Shown: positions 1-11,187 of the stretch, piece after piece
Layout of the letters: each line of letters opens with the position of its first letter
How positions within the stretch are numbered: position 1 is the first letter of the stretch
Source of the DNA: Areca catechu
Taxonomy: Eukaryota; Streptophyta; Magnoliopsida; Arecales; Arecaceae
Direction: 5' to 3'
Assembly (NCBI GenBank): GCA_021397845.1
Contig: CM038046.1
Location: 65,056,021 to 65,120,020 of the forward strand
Length of the DNA stretch: 64,000 nucleotides
The notes under the pieces: generated by a model
The model's input: the letters and a program-made list of their open reading frames with translations, nothing else
What the model was told of the DNA's origin: nothing
The model's database searches: none
Program-made: the position numbers and the translations under genes

Positions 1-276
1 GAACAAATTCTGGATGACAAGATGATTGTTACCTGGAATAAGGACTACCAGCGATACTTGGTTCGTTGGCAAGGACATCCCGAGTCTGATGACACTTGGA
101 TAACTCGGGAGGATCTACAGAAGATCGCCCCGAACTTGCTAAAGAAGTACTTGAGCCAGTCTAACCCTTACTCGATGGAGTCAAGTTCCTCCCACCTAGG
201 AAGAATTGGTGAGGACACCAGGGTCAGAAAATATCGACAGGTTGAACCCAGATCCTTGTGGACCACCTGTGAATGA
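1..276 (+). CDS. Ty3/gypsy polyprotein, C-terminal chromodomain (partial)
   Basis: The reading frame is already open at base 1 and ends at TGA 274-276. It encodes the last part of a chromovirus integrase: a chromodomain-like segment (ILDDK near the start, then YLVRWQGHPESDDTW, WI..EDLQ). In the family this module binds modified histone tails and steers integration. The same motif order is seen in the elements ending near 19800 and 64000 and, on the minus strand, near 26100. The frame runs through the polypurine tract (about 190-206) into the LTR, so the last residues are LTR-encoded, as in the sister copies. The rest of the element lies left of the window. Confidence 0.85.
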   Translation, partial: EQILDDKMIVTWNKDYQRYLVRWQGHPESDDTWITREDLQKIAPNLLKKYLSQSNPYSMESSSSHLGRIGEDTRVRKYRQVEPRSLWTTCE

Positions 277-2062
277 AACCTTGGACCCAACCCTTTTATC
301 CATGTAAATAATTTATTTTAATTTTTGTTATTTTGGATTAGTTAGGGTTAGCCCCTTTTATCAACTAGAATTAGGGTTTTATTTATTTAGCCTTTTAGGC
401 TAAACCCCTTTTACCAAGTTAAACTACGTATTTACATGTCTTGCCCTTTTGATCAAATTGGGTTCCAATTGATCAAATAGGACTTTAGTAATTTATTGAG
501 TCCTATAAAAATTAGTTGTTGGGTCTTGTATTATAGGGGAGACCAATTATAATACCCATATGACTCAAATCAAGACCCATGTGCTAGTTCAAGACAAGCC
601 CATGTGACCCATGTGACCCATGTGCTAGCACAAGCTCTTGTCATATGCTAGCCTATTTTGCATGTCAACGTTGCATGATTACAGGACAAATAGTGCCAGT
701 CACTAGGGAGACAATGACACATGGCCTACCACTTATTTTTTTGGACATCAAGACAACACCACATGGTCGGCTTATGAAGAGAAATAATTGGCACCTCAAA
801 TTTTTAAGAGGAGTAAATGAGAAGGATTCTCATCTTGGCGCCCTCCCTCCATCCAAATTAATTCAAGCCATTTCAAGGTATTCGGCCAAAGCAATTCATG
901 CCCAAGGGTCTTGGAAGATTTTCTCACCTAGTGTTGGAGGTCCATGGGTTCCTAGCATTCTATTCAAATAAGCTGCTAACTGTTCAAGCTTCAAGGATTC
1001 TAGAATTTTAGCAGGACTCTAAAGTTCTCTCCAATCCAGACTGAAGAGTCCAGGCAGCTCTAGAAGAATAAATTATCAAGACACTGGAGTCCAATCATTA
1101 TGACCAACCCAGAAGCGATCATGACCCTCCATCAAAGTCTCATCTTGGTGCCAACTATGGATAGGAGTCCATTTTTTTTCATCCAGCAGGAGTCCAGGCA
1201 ATGTAAACTTGAAGTCTAGAGTTGTAATGAAACTCTTGTATTTGAGTCCCTCACTTCTCTAGTTTGGGTTCTATAAATACCCCTACACCTCTCCCCTTGT
1301 AATTAATGAATATTTGATGAAATGAAATGAAACTCTGTCGAGTTCTTCTTCCAATTCCTTTCTAGCTGCGACGGCTGATAGGTGCTAGGTATGATGCCTA
1401 GAACACTTGGGTGCGACATCCAAGTTCTACCGGGGTGTGACGTCCTATTTATCCATCCAATCCCTCCATCAGATCTGATCCCTAAGTCTCTTCAAGGCCT
1501 TCATCCAATGCTTTGAAGAGATCCTAGAAGCCAACCAAAGAAGAAGATCCCCGGGAGAACCAACAACCCTGGTGCCAGCCTTCCTTCTAGTTTTTGATTT
1601 CCAACATTTAATTGCTATTTTTGGTGTTTTTTTTTGGCAGATTCTCTTGAGATCCGACTCTGAAGATCGGCATCCATTCTTTGGAATCAGTTCGATCAGA
1701 ATCCGGATGCCAGGAGCGATCAGTTTGGAGTCTGATTCTTCAATCCTAGAGTGCAGTGATCCAGATCTTAATCAGAAGAGACTGCTAAGCATATCGGTAA
1801 CTCAAGATCCCTTTCCCTTCCTCTAGATCTGATGTTAGAAAGTAGGAACATAATCTAGGGTGGTTTCTCAATCACCATGATCCATCTAATTATTTATTTT
1901 GTTAGGTATGCATGCGGGTGATGTAATCCAGTATTTAGTTGCTTGCTATAGATTCTTTTAACATATTATTTAATAGGCTGTTAGGTTAATGAACATTTGC
2001 TCTCAATTAACATAAAATTTAAATCAACCTTTAGTACTACATCGCATCCGTGTCCCGCGTCA
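207..2062 (+). repeat. 3' LTR of the left-edge gypsy element
   Basis: The LTR begins TGGTGAGGACACCA directly after the purine-rich tract and ends ...CGCGTCA. The U3 is clearly related to the minus-strand gypsy LTR at 24615-25931 (shared wording such as the stretches around 230-400). Everything after the transcription-start region (about 1300-2062) is different and longer, so this is a separate subfamily. Small ORFs inside (for example 645-971) have no family match by eye and are treated as chance. The five bases after the end, tacat (2063-2067), are the predicted TSD; the matching copy would lie outside the window. Confidence 0.75.
1272..1279 (+). promoter_or_regulatory. TATA box of the gypsy LTR
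   Basis: TATAAATA inside the LTR, about 1.07 kb from its start, followed by a CT-rich stretch. This is the usual position of the U3/R boundary in a long plant LTR. Confidence 0.5.
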
Positions 2063-2065
2063 TAC

Positions 2066-2529
2066 ATGATACAAACTAATTTATCATTGAGTGCTTCCAT
2101 TTCTAATTCATGGGTATTGGACACCGCATGTGGGTCTCACATATGCAATTCATTGTGAGGACTTTACAGAATTAGAAGCCTGAGAAGGGGTGACTTCAAG
2201 CTGCATGGGGCTAGTGGTGAAGCCATACATGCTGAAGCTGTGCATACCTATCTTCTATTATTACCTTTGGGTAATGTGATAAAGCTAGAAGAATGCTTCT
2301 ATATGCCAGATATTATTAGAAACATTATTTCCATACCCTTGTTATTACAACAGGGATTTAAAATAAATGTAAAGAGCAGTGGCTGCTCTATTCTTTAAAA
2401 TAATAAAGTATTTGGACATGGATGTTTTATAAATGGTTTCTAACTTTGCAACTCAATGAAAAAGTTTTTCTTATTGATGATAAGAAAAGGAAAAGAGATA
2501 ATGATAATGTCACATATCTCTGGCACTAC
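2066..2529 (+). pseudogene. copia 1 protease and start of GAG-pre-integrase domain, decayed
   Basis: The translation around the protease active site reads WVLDTACGSHIC, the copia aspartic protease motif with Asp-Thr-Ala in place of the usual Asp-Ser/Thr-Gly. The homologous copy at 9660-9740 has the same DTA. The frame is broken by an early TGA (about 2158) and further stops before the LWH..LGH motif of the GAG-pre-integrase domain near 2520. The protease would cleave the Gag-Pol polyprotein. The segment begins directly after the LTR of the left-edge gypsy insertion. Confidence 0.8.
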
Positions 2530-2532
2530 TGA

Positions 2533-3582
2533 TTGGGTCATATCAGTGAGTCAAGGATAAACAAGTTAGTCAAAGATAATTACTTTGACTCTGATGATTT
2601 TCAATCAATAAGAGCTTGTGAATCTTGTCTCAAAAGAAAAATCACCAAGTCTCCATTCACTGGACATGGAGAGAGGGCAACTGAATTGTTAGGTCTAATA
2701 CATACTGATGTATGTGGACCTATGTCAACTCAGGCCAGAGGAGGATATTCTTATTTCATCACTTTTATTGTTGATTTATTAAGGTTCGATCATGTGTATC
2801 TTTTAAAACACAAGTCTGAAGCCTTTGATAAGTTTAAAGAATGTCAGAGTATGGTTGAAAAACAAACTGGATTTAGTATTAAAGCTCTTCGATCCGATCG
2901 AGGAGGTGAATACCTATCTGGTGAGTTTCTGAACCATCTCAAGGACAAAGGAATTATATCTAAATGGACCCCTCCTTATACACCCCAATTAAATGGAGTG
3001 GCAGAAAGGAGAAATCGTACCTTGTTAGACATGGTGAGGTCGATGATGAGCTTCATAGATTTTCATACTTCCTTCTAGGGACATGCCCAAGATACTGCTG
3101 CATACATATTAAACAGGGTTCCATCTAAATCAATGAATAGCACTCCATATGAATTATGAAATGGCAAAAGACTAAATCTTAAGTATTTGAAGATTTGGGG
3201 TTGCCATGCTTATGTCAAGAATACCTTTGGACATAAGCTAAGTGCAAGGACTGATAAATGCATGTTTGTTGGTTATTCAAAAGAGGGTGTTGGATACCTC
3301 TTTTATAATGCTGCTGAACAAAAAATAATTGTCAGTAGGCATTCTACATTCTTGGAACAAGAGTTTATCCAAGAAGGATGTAGTGATTCTTCACTTGAGT
3401 TATGTGAAGAACAGAACCAACAAACCAGTGAGCCTTCAAAAGAAGTTCCTCAACCAGAGGTTCTTATTGATCAAGAACAACCACAATACACACTTCCTCT
3501 TCGAAGGTCAGAGAGCGTGCGGGGAGCACCTCTCAAATATGGTTTTGTCTTGGAGGATGACAATGAAGCCAGTATCATATAG
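2533..3582 (+). pseudogene. copia 1 integrase, decayed
   Basis: The first segment (2533-3078) covers the end of the zinc-binding domain (C..C in ACESCLKRK) and the catalytic core. The DDE residues are visible: Asp in HTDVCGPM, Asp in RSDRGGEYLS, and Glu in NGVAERRNRTLLD. A stop at 3078 interrupts the frame. The next segment (3187-3582) contains the GKR-type motif region (KIWGCHAYV, GHKLSAR, FVGYSKEGVGYLFY) typical of copia integrase C-termini. Integrase inserts the cDNA into host DNA. Broken by at least two stops (3078 and about 3160). Confidence 0.88.
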
Positions 3583-4779
3583 GATGATGATCTTGTGACC
3601 TATTTGGAAGCTATCAAGAGTAGAGACTCTGACAAGTGGCTTGGTGCCATGAAATCTGAAATGGACTCCATGTATTCCAATCAGGTTTGGACTTTGGTAG
3701 ATCCACATGAAGGAATTAACCCAATAGGGTGTAAATGGGTCTTCAAGAAGAAGATTGGAGTAGATGATCAAGTTGAGACCTACAAGGCTAGACTGGTAGC
3801 AAAAGGTTTCAGACAAAAACATGGTGTAGACTATGATGAAACCTTTTCTCCAATAGCCATGCTCAAGTCCATTTGGATAATACTTGCCATAGCAGCATAC
3901 CATGACTATAAGATCTGGCAGATGGATGTAAAGACTACTTTTCTCAATGGAAACCTTGAGGAAGAAGTCTATATGTCACAGCCAAAGGGTTTTGTCTCAA
4001 GTGGGAGACCAAATTAGGTATGCAAATTAAAGAAGTCCATTTATGGACTTAAGCAAGCATCGAGGAGTTGGAACATCCATTTTGATGAAACAATCAAAGG
4101 ATTTAGTTTTGTCAAAAATATGGATGAACCATGTGTGTACAAGAAGACAAGTGGGAGTGCACTTGTTTTCTTAGTTTTGTATGTAGATGACATACTGATC
4201 ATTGGGAATGATATCCCAATGTTGCAGTTGGTTAAAACTTGGCTATCATTAAAGTTTTCCATGAAGGATTTGGGAGAGGCATCCTATATACTACGTATAA
4301 GGATCTATAGAGATAGATCCAAAAGGATGCTGGGCTTATCCTAATCCAGGTATATTGACTTAGTGTTGAAGAGATTTAACATGGATGGAAGTAAGAAAGG
4401 ATACTTGCCTCTAAGTCAAGGCATACATCTCTCTAAGAAAAAGTCTCCTAAGATATCAGAAGAAAGAGAAAGGATGGCTATGATTCCTTATGCTTCAGCT
4501 GTAGGATCAATAATGTATGCCATGTTATGTACCAGGCCTGATGTAGCTTATGCCTTGGGCATAGTGAGCAAGTTTCAGGCAAATCCAGAGGAGGATCATT
4601 GGAAAGCTGTAAAAAATATTCTTAAGTACCTGAAAAGGACTAAAGATATTTTTTTAGTATATGGAGGATCTGAGTTGAAACTAGAAAGTTATACATATTC
4701 TAGTTTTCAATCAGATCCAGATGATAGCAAATCCACATCAGGGTATGTCTTTACTTTGAATGGTGGTGCAGTGAGTTAG
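3583..4779 (+). pseudogene. copia 1 reverse transcriptase, decayed
   Basis: Copia RT motifs appear in order: GCKWVFKKK, YKARLVAKGF, the first catalytic Asp in QMDVKTTFLNG, and the YVDD box in LYVDDILIIGND (about 4179-4214). RPDVAYALG and KYLKRT of the connection domain follow. Stops at 3582, 4017 and 4344 and a change of frame break it into four pieces. The catalytic Asp residues themselves are retained. It is the same lineage as the copy at 11188-12190. Confidence 0.88.
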
Positions 4780-5166
4780 AAAAGTACAAAGCAGCCAACA
4801 GTAGCTGACTCAGTCACTGAGGCAGAGTACATAGTTGCTAGTGAAGCCATGAAGGAAGCTGTTTGGATGAAGAAATTCATCATGGAATTGAGCATGGTTC
4901 CTGATGTACAATAGCCAGTGCCATTATATTATGATAACACTAGGACTATTGCATAAGCTAAGGAATCAAGGTCTCATCACAAGTCCAAGCACATTTTAAG
5001 ATGGTTTCACCTCGTTCGAGAGATCATTGAAAGACAAGATGTTAGCATTGAACGAGTTGACACAAAGAACAATATAGCAGACCCATTCACTAAAGCATTA
5101 GCCAAGCAGCAATTAGATCGTCACTTAGATTGTATGGGCATAAAATACAAGGGCGATTGGCTTTAG
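4780..5166 (+). pseudogene. copia 1 RNase H, decayed
   Basis: The segment reads through the copia RNase H signatures KQPTVADSVTEAEY, YYDNT and SHHKSKHI, then ADPFTKALA, and ends at TAG 5164-5166. In-frame TAA/TAG codons are present near 4777, 4912 and 4955. RNase H removes the RNA strand during cDNA synthesis. Directly followed by the polypurine tract and LTR. Confidence 0.82.
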
Positions 5167-5180
5167 TGCAAGTGGGAGTT
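5167..5180 (+). other. Polypurine tract, copia 1
   Basis: The tract tgcaagtgggagtt sits immediately before the LTR start TGATAG. The homologous position in copia 2 (12753-12766) reads tgcaagtgggagat before TGAAAG. Confidence 0.75.
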
Positions 5181-7584
5181 TGATAGAAGCCCTAAGAGCT
5201 AATCTTTATGAGGGACTTTTTGTAAACTTTCAGCTCATATATGACATATTTTTCATATTAATAAAGGCATTTGATTCATCATATACTGTTGTATCATGTT
5301 TTGTTGATTATGATAAACCCCATAGAGTAGGGCAATGGAATTAGGGTTATGATAAAATAATAGTAAGACCTAATTCATATAAACCCTAATCTAGAATGTT
5401 CCTAGTTATTGGACCATCGATTCGGGGATCAATGAATCCGGAAAGACTAGCTTATCCTATGTATGCTCAGTTGATAAGGGTGGTTGATCTCACAACCACT
5501 TGTGTAGAGACACTAATACAAGGATAAGGGTGCTCATCAGGATATGAGTACACTAGACTAATCCATACTGGGACTATCTTATGGAAGTCTTACTACTTGT
5601 CAAAAGATAGATCCTAGAGTAGAAGTTGTGCATGTGATCTTTAGACCTGAGCTCACCATGGTTCCTTGTGCACACTAAGCCATACTTTAGTCCATACTCA
5701 TTCATGCCATTGCGACATGTATTGGGTGTTCTGGGTATGGTGGAAGGTGTACGAAGGATGTGAGTGGACCAACAAGGAATCGATCTTTCCTAGTAAGAGG
5801 AATTGTTATCCTATGCAATCTCTTTGATGAGTGACTCAAGGAGCCTTTGATCAAAGTAGGATGAGATTAGAATTGGTTTCTAATCAGTCATCAACTGAGT
5901 CCTCATGATCGAGATGAGATTCGATATGATTAAGTGCTAGGGTTTGACATATATCCATACCTATCACTTTATCAGGATAATGGGAGATTGAAAGATTGAA
6001 TTGCATGGTAACTACTGAAGGGTACTTTGGTAATTTTCATCAAATTGCTCATCTTCTGGGTAGGCATGACACGTTACTAGATGTCAATCTTGTCTTATAT
6101 GTTTTCATGAATCAATTGATTTGGTTTCATGAGTCAATTCGATGTGAGATTCGAATTGGACAATTAGGTGAGCCAATTTGACTTAATTAGGTCAATCGAG
6201 TTCGATCGGATCGAATCGGCTTAAACCTAAATCTACTGTTGGCTAGATATGAAACCCAATGGGTCACACATATTAGGGAGTCTACCTAGGAACTCAATTG
6301 ACATTTAATTAGGGTCAAGGGATCCTAATTGGTTATCTAGATTGCACACTAGCATGTGTAGGCTGACCTAATCTCCTACCCTAATTGAATTAGGTCTAAA
6401 AGGTTGCTAAATGGAATAACCAATTTATGGGAGACCTATATTGGGTTGATTCCTAAGTAGGATGAATTTATCAGATTTTATCTGATATTTTTTGGACTTT
6501 TTATGCACCATATATGAAGAGTCCAAAAGGCATGGAACTCTTGATGCCTAAGTGACATCTCTGCATTCAAAAGGGCGCACAAGGACCAATTGACTTCCAA
6601 TCTAAAAAGAAATTATATGGTTGGAAAGTAGATTTAATGCCCTTTCATATGATACCCATTTTGTATTTACTTTGACTAGGTAAAAGGTGTCATATAGCAT
6701 GGAGAAGTTGGCACAAAGTGAAGAGTCACGTCTCTTCACTTTGGCGCTAATTCAAGTAAGCAGAGTCCTTCTCCTTTAAGTCCTTTTGAATCACCGATGC
6801 TTCTCATGCATAAGTCACATCCCTTGGATTTTTTTTAACTGGTAATGCCAAGTGGCAAAGGGAGAAGTCGGATAAAAAATTGAAGGGACTTGAATTAGGC
6901 GGTTGGTGCATAAAGGGACATGGTGTTTCAAGATAAGACTCCTTAGTGAAGGGTCTTATTTGATCTATGTTTGGATAGATCAAAGGCTGATGAGAAGGCT
7001 TATCTGGTGCCTCCCCCTCTCTTATAAATAGCCATATGTATTTATTATGATGGTATCATATTTTGGTTTCTTTCCTATACTCTTACATCTATCCACCTTG
7101 TCTCTTCCTTTCCTTGTTAGGACATAGGTCTTCCTTTAAGACAAGTCCGTCATTTTAAGACAAGGGTTTAGAAAGATTTTTAGAAAGTGATAGAAAGAGA
7201 GAAGAGAGATTTTAGAGAGATCTTAGAGTGCTCTACTAGAGGGCGAAGGTCTAAGCAAAGAAGGAGAGGCTACCGAAGGAAGAAAGTCCATCGGAAGAGT
7301 CTTAATTGATCAAGCAACCTACAAGGGAGAGGTTCCTAGGTTTCATTCCTATGTGGGTCACTGTTGGAGGGCTTGCACTTGTGAGCCTCATGGAAAGTAT
7401 TGGATTTCAGTGATCCAGGTATATTTTTCTGACTCCATTTATATTTCATTAATTGGTATTGCATAAGGGGTTCCTGGGAATTAGGGTTTTCTAGCCAATT
7501 AGGATTTCATGCTTTGAATTTTTTGTTTTAAAATTCACTTCTACATGCTACATAATTCCCGACACCCTGGGAAAATTCCCATCA
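5181..7584 (+). repeat. Middle copia LTR (3' LTR of copy 1, 5' LTR of copy 2)
   Basis: Starts TGATAGAAGCCC after the polypurine tract and ends ...TTCCCATCA. The end is set by alignment to the last LTR, which ends ...AACCCATCA at 22221. Shared landmarks include TTAATAAAGGCAT near the start, a segment with ATTGCACACTAGCATGTGTAGGCT (around 6340 and 13886), and GGAGGGCTTGCACTTGTGAG near 7375 and 22019. TATAAATA at 7023-7030 marks the promoter. No coding capacity is seen in this 2.4 kb; the ORF 5996-6181 is treated as chance. Confidence 0.78.
7023..7030 (+). promoter_or_regulatory. TATA box of the middle copia LTR
   Basis: TATAAATA followed after about 100 bp by repeated TTTAAGACAAG words in the presumed R region. 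The last copia LTR has the same arrangement (TATAAATA at 21675-21682). Confidence 0.5.
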
Positions 7585-8825
7585 GTTTGATCATAGGTTT
7601 TGATGCATGCCATTAATTAGGGTTCGGTGGAATGCTGTATGGTTATGTAAGATAATCTTAATATGATATTATGTATATTGATATTTAAATGCATCTCGGT
7701 AACATGTCTAATCATAGTAACTACTTTGGATTGGGTTAGTCACCATGGACGTCTGGTCATAGGGGTTAAGTAGGGTTTAAAGGCCCTCTCTTCTCATTCA
7801 ATAGGGTCTCCTATGGCGTGTAGGGGTGCCGCTGTGGCCATATCCCTTGAATAAGTGAGGTGAACAGAGTATTGTATAATCATGCTATGATTTGCATATA
7901 AAGATAAATATGCTTGTTGGATAATCATACTGTGCATATGCTGGATTGATATGCTATGTTATACTTGTTGTTATAAACATGATAACATGATTATTTTGGA
8001 TGCATATGAGACCATCAAAGCCCTCATAAAAATCATATTTAGTCATAGTATTAACTTAATCATGTGCAAAACCGATTAGAGTTTGATCAGCCAGTTGGTG
8101 TCTAGGCAAGTGGTTCTGGGTAGGTAAAGGGAATGAGATTTTTAATTGGTTCCATTATCTGACTTGGCCAATTCAATTGGTGTCTAAGGAAAGTGATGGG
8201 GGGACTCCCTCACCCCTTCCACCTACCTGACCAATTTGGTCATATCTAAATCTTAACTTGGGAATGCTAATTGATTAGGTATACTATAATTGGCCTTCCT
8301 TCATGCTAAGCTAAATTAATATCAAAACTATAGTAGGTTTGTTGTGTAACACAAGGCCTACTCTAGGGTTTGATATAAAATTTATCTTGGTGCACTTAGT
8401 TCTTTATGGCATGTTTGGAAATTATTGCTTTGTTGTGTAACACAAGAGCAACATTATTCCATCATGGCTATATAGAAATGAAAGGTTCTACTAAACTATG
8501 ACATTATAGTTTATTGTGTAACACAAGACTATAAGTATCTTAGAGGAAGTTTATTTGTTGAGAATTACATGGGTTGTAATTGGAAAGGAAGTCCTACCTA
8601 TGAACTCATGAGTGTTTGTTGTGTAACACACGGCACTCATGAGGAATTGGGATCTCAACCCCATTAAGAAAACCAGTAAGGTTTCTCGCTTACCATAGAT
8701 TGAGGGTTATGGTATTCGAATAAAATAGTGGAGACATAATTAGATATAAACTCCTTATCTAGTTATGAATGTCATCTTTAGTGGTCTGCTTATATTGTTC
8801 TTTAATTAAATGTAAGGTATATATT
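7585..8825 (+). other. Long 5' leader of copia 2
   Basis: About 1.24 kb between the LTR end and the gag ATG, with no ORF of note. A possible, badly decayed primer-binding site (tttgatcatag, 7586-7596, against TGGTATCAGAG) follows the LTR. The words TTGGTGTCTAGG (8095-8106) and TTGGTGTCTAAGG (8177-8189), with a nearby ACTCCCTCACCCCTTCCACCT stretch, resemble the leaders of the gypsy elements in this window. The distal part holds four hairpins with a common core. In LTR elements this region normally carries packaging and dimerisation signals. Confidence 0.65.
8332..8643 (+). repeat. Array of four hairpins with one conserved core and different arms
   Basis: Each unit has a core close to TTTGTTGTGTAACACAAGG, itself able to fold as TTGTG-TAA-CACAA. 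Arms unrelated between units but perfectly complementary within a unit flank it. Hairpin 1 (8332-8362): AGTAGG / CCTACT. Hairpin 2 (8425-8451): TTGCT / AGCAA. Hairpin 3 (8504-8534): TTATAGT / ACTATAA. Hairpin 4 (8605-8643): CTCATGAGTG / CACTCATGAG. Unit starts are 93, 79 and 101 bp apart. They lie in the copia leader upstream of gag. A role in genome packaging or dimerisation is inference only. Confidence 0.8.
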
Positions 8826-9650
8826 ATGGCTTCAAATTTGTCACTACGGGGCATCTTAGATGCCAACAAGTTAACCGGTCCCAATTATGTGGACCAGTTG
8901 AGGAACATGAGAATAGTTTTGATTCAGGAAAAACTTTCTTATATTCTGGATTCTTCAGATCCTGAATCGATCGGAGAAAATGCATCCAAGGAAGAAATTG
9001 CCACACACAAAATGTGGCAAAATGATAGTACAACTATCAGGTGCATCATGTTAGCCTCGATGAGAAATGAGCTTCATAAGCAACATGAAGAAATGGGACC
9101 TCAGTCCATATTGCTCAACTTAAAGGAGCTATATGGAGAGCAAAGTAGGGCTGCTCGATACGAGATATCGAAGTAGTTGTTCTGTGCACGAATGAGTGAG
9201 GATTCATCTATACAAACCCATGTACTAAAAATAATTGGCTTAATCATCCGATTAGGTCAATTAGGGTTTGTGATGGTTGGTGAACTCAATCAGGATTTAA
9301 TCCTGCAATCACTCCCAAATTCCTTCTCTCAGTTTGTTCTTAATTATCACATGAACAAACTAACTATATCTTTGCCTAAACTGCTGAATATGTTGAAGAT
9401 AGCAGAGAGCCATTCAAAAAGTGATAAGGCTCATCTTTTTCTCATTGATGGGAAGAAGAAACAGGCAAATAAAAAGGGTTTGATAAGAAAGTTCAACCCT
9501 AAAAGGAGCATCTAGGAGAAGAAAAAAGCCAAGAAGGTAGTTAATGATGGAGCCTATTTCCACAGTGGCAAGCAAGGGCATTGGAAAAAGAATTGCAAGA
9601 CATATCTTGCAAGCGTGAAGCCGGGTGCAAGTGAAGCATCTAAAGGTTTG
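8826..9650 (+). pseudogene. copia 2 Gag, decayed
   Basis: The ATG at 8826 opens a frame starting MASNLSLRGIL with LTGPNYVDQLRNMR, the usual beginning of a copia Gag of the UBN2 type (the LTR-retrotransposon capsid fold). The frame meets TAG at 9174-9176, continues as a second segment to TAG 9513-9515, then reaches a zinc-knuckle region whose first two Cys are lost (YFHSGKQGHWKKNC keeps His and the last Cys). Gag forms the virus-like particle that packages the RNA. The ORF beginning at 8769 uses an upstream in-frame start; 8826 fits the family start. Confidence 0.85.
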
Positions 9651-9656
9651 TATATG

Positions 9657-10112
9657 ATACAAACTAATTTATCATTGAGTGCTTCCATTTCTAATTCATG
9701 GATATTGGATACTGCATGTAGGTCTCATATATGTAAATCTTTATAGGGACTCCATAGAATTAGAAGTCTAAAGAAAGGTGACTTCAAATTATATAGTGCA
9801 AGTGGAAAAGCCATGTGTGCTGAAGCTGTGGGCACCTATTTTCTGTTATTACCTTCGAGTAATATTTTAAAGTTCGAAGAATGTTACTATGTCCCAGATA
9901 TTATAAGAAACATTATATCAATACCCTTGTTATTACAACAAGGATTTGAGATAAATGTAAAGAGCAGTGGCTGCTCTATTTTTCATTGCAATAAAATGTT
10001 TGGACATGGTTATTTTATAAATGGTCTTCTGACTTTAGAACTCAATGATGAAATACTACTTGTTGACGATAAGAAGAGAAAGAGAGATAATGTCAATGTC
10101 ACTTTTCTCTGA
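9657..10112 (+). pseudogene. copia 2 protease and linker to integrase, decayed
   Basis: The protease motif reads WILDTACRSHIC, with DTA instead of DSG/DTG, and meets TAG just downstream (about 9745). A second segment (9813-10112) covers the region between protease and integrase, including YYVPDIIRNIISI and SGCSIFHCNK. It ends at a TGA where the LWHxRLGH motif of the GAG-pre-integrase domain should start. Same organisation as copy 1, with independent lesions. Confidence 0.8.
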
Positions 10113-11187
10113 CACTTTCGGTTAGGTCATATTAGTGAGTCAAGGATAAACAAGTTAGTCAAAGATAATTACTTTGACCCTTTTGATTTTCAATCATTAG
10201 GAACTTGTGAGTCTTGCCTCAAAGAAAAAATGACCAAGTCTCCATTCACTGGACATGGAGATAAGGCAACTAAGTTATTAGGTCTTGTGCATACTAATGT
10301 GTGTGGACCTATGACAACTCAAGCCAGAGGTGGATATTCTTACTTCATCACCTTTATTGATGACTTATCTAGGTTTGGTCATGTGTATCTAATGAAACAC
10401 AAGTTTGAAGCCTTTGATAAGTTTAAAAAATATCAAAGTATGGTTGAAAAACAAACTAGACATAGTATTAAAACTCTTCGTTCTGATCGAGGAGGTGAAT
10501 ACTTATCTGGTGATTTTCTAAATCATCTCAAGGACAAAGGCATAATCTCTGAATGGACCCCACCTTATACACCCCAATTAAATAGTATGGCAGAAAAGAG
10601 AAATCGTACCTTGTTAGACATGGTGAGGTCCATGATGAGCTTCACAGATCTTTCCATTTCCTTCTAGGGATATGCCCTGGAGACTGTTGCCTATATTTTG
10701 AATAGGGTACCATCTAAGTCAGTGATTAGAACTCCATATGAGTTATGGAATGGCAAAAGACCAAATCTTAAGTACTTAAAGATTTGGGGTTGCTATGCTT
10801 ATGTTAAGAATAATTTTGGACATAAGTTAAGTGCTAGGGCTGACACATATAGATTCATTGGTTATCCTAAAGAGGGTGTTGGATACCTCTTTTATAATAC
10901 TACTGAATAAAAGGTATTTGTTAGTAGACATGCTACATTCTTGGAGCAAGAATTTATCCAAGAAAGAAGTAGTGAATCTACACTTGAATTAAGTGAAGAA
11001 TAGAACCAACAACCTACTGAGTCTTAAAGTAAAATTTTTCAACTAGAAGTTCTTATAGACCAAGAACAGCCACAATACACACCTCCTCTTCGAAGGTCAG
11101 AGAGGGTTCGGGGAGCACCTCTTAGATATGGCTTTGTCATCAGGGATTACAATGAAGCTAGTATCATTCAGGATAATGATCCTGTGA
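10113..11187 (+). pseudogene. copia 2 integrase, decayed
   Basis: Begins in the GAG-pre-integrase/zinc region (RLGHISES, GTCESCLKE) and includes the catalytic core. The Asp of the first motif is replaced (HTNVCGPM, Asp to Asn); the second Asp (RSDRGGEYLS) and the Glu (MAEKRNRTLLD) remain. A stop at 10667 splits the domain and another at about 10910 follows YLFYNTTE. With the first catalytic Asp lost this copy could not integrate even without the stops. The C-terminal tail (PLRRSERVRGAP region, about 11085-11130) is recognisable. Confidence 0.85.

Noticed and set aside
645..971. 108-codon ORF in the left LTR
   Set aside because: Within U3 of an LTR; not open in the homologous minus-strand LTRs and has no recognisable domain.
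8332..8643. CRISPR-like array or microRNA precursor
   Set aside because: Spacing is irregular, repeats are palindromic cores of about 19 bp, there are no cas genes and this is plant nuclear DNA. Stems of 5-10 bp are too short for a miRNA precursor.
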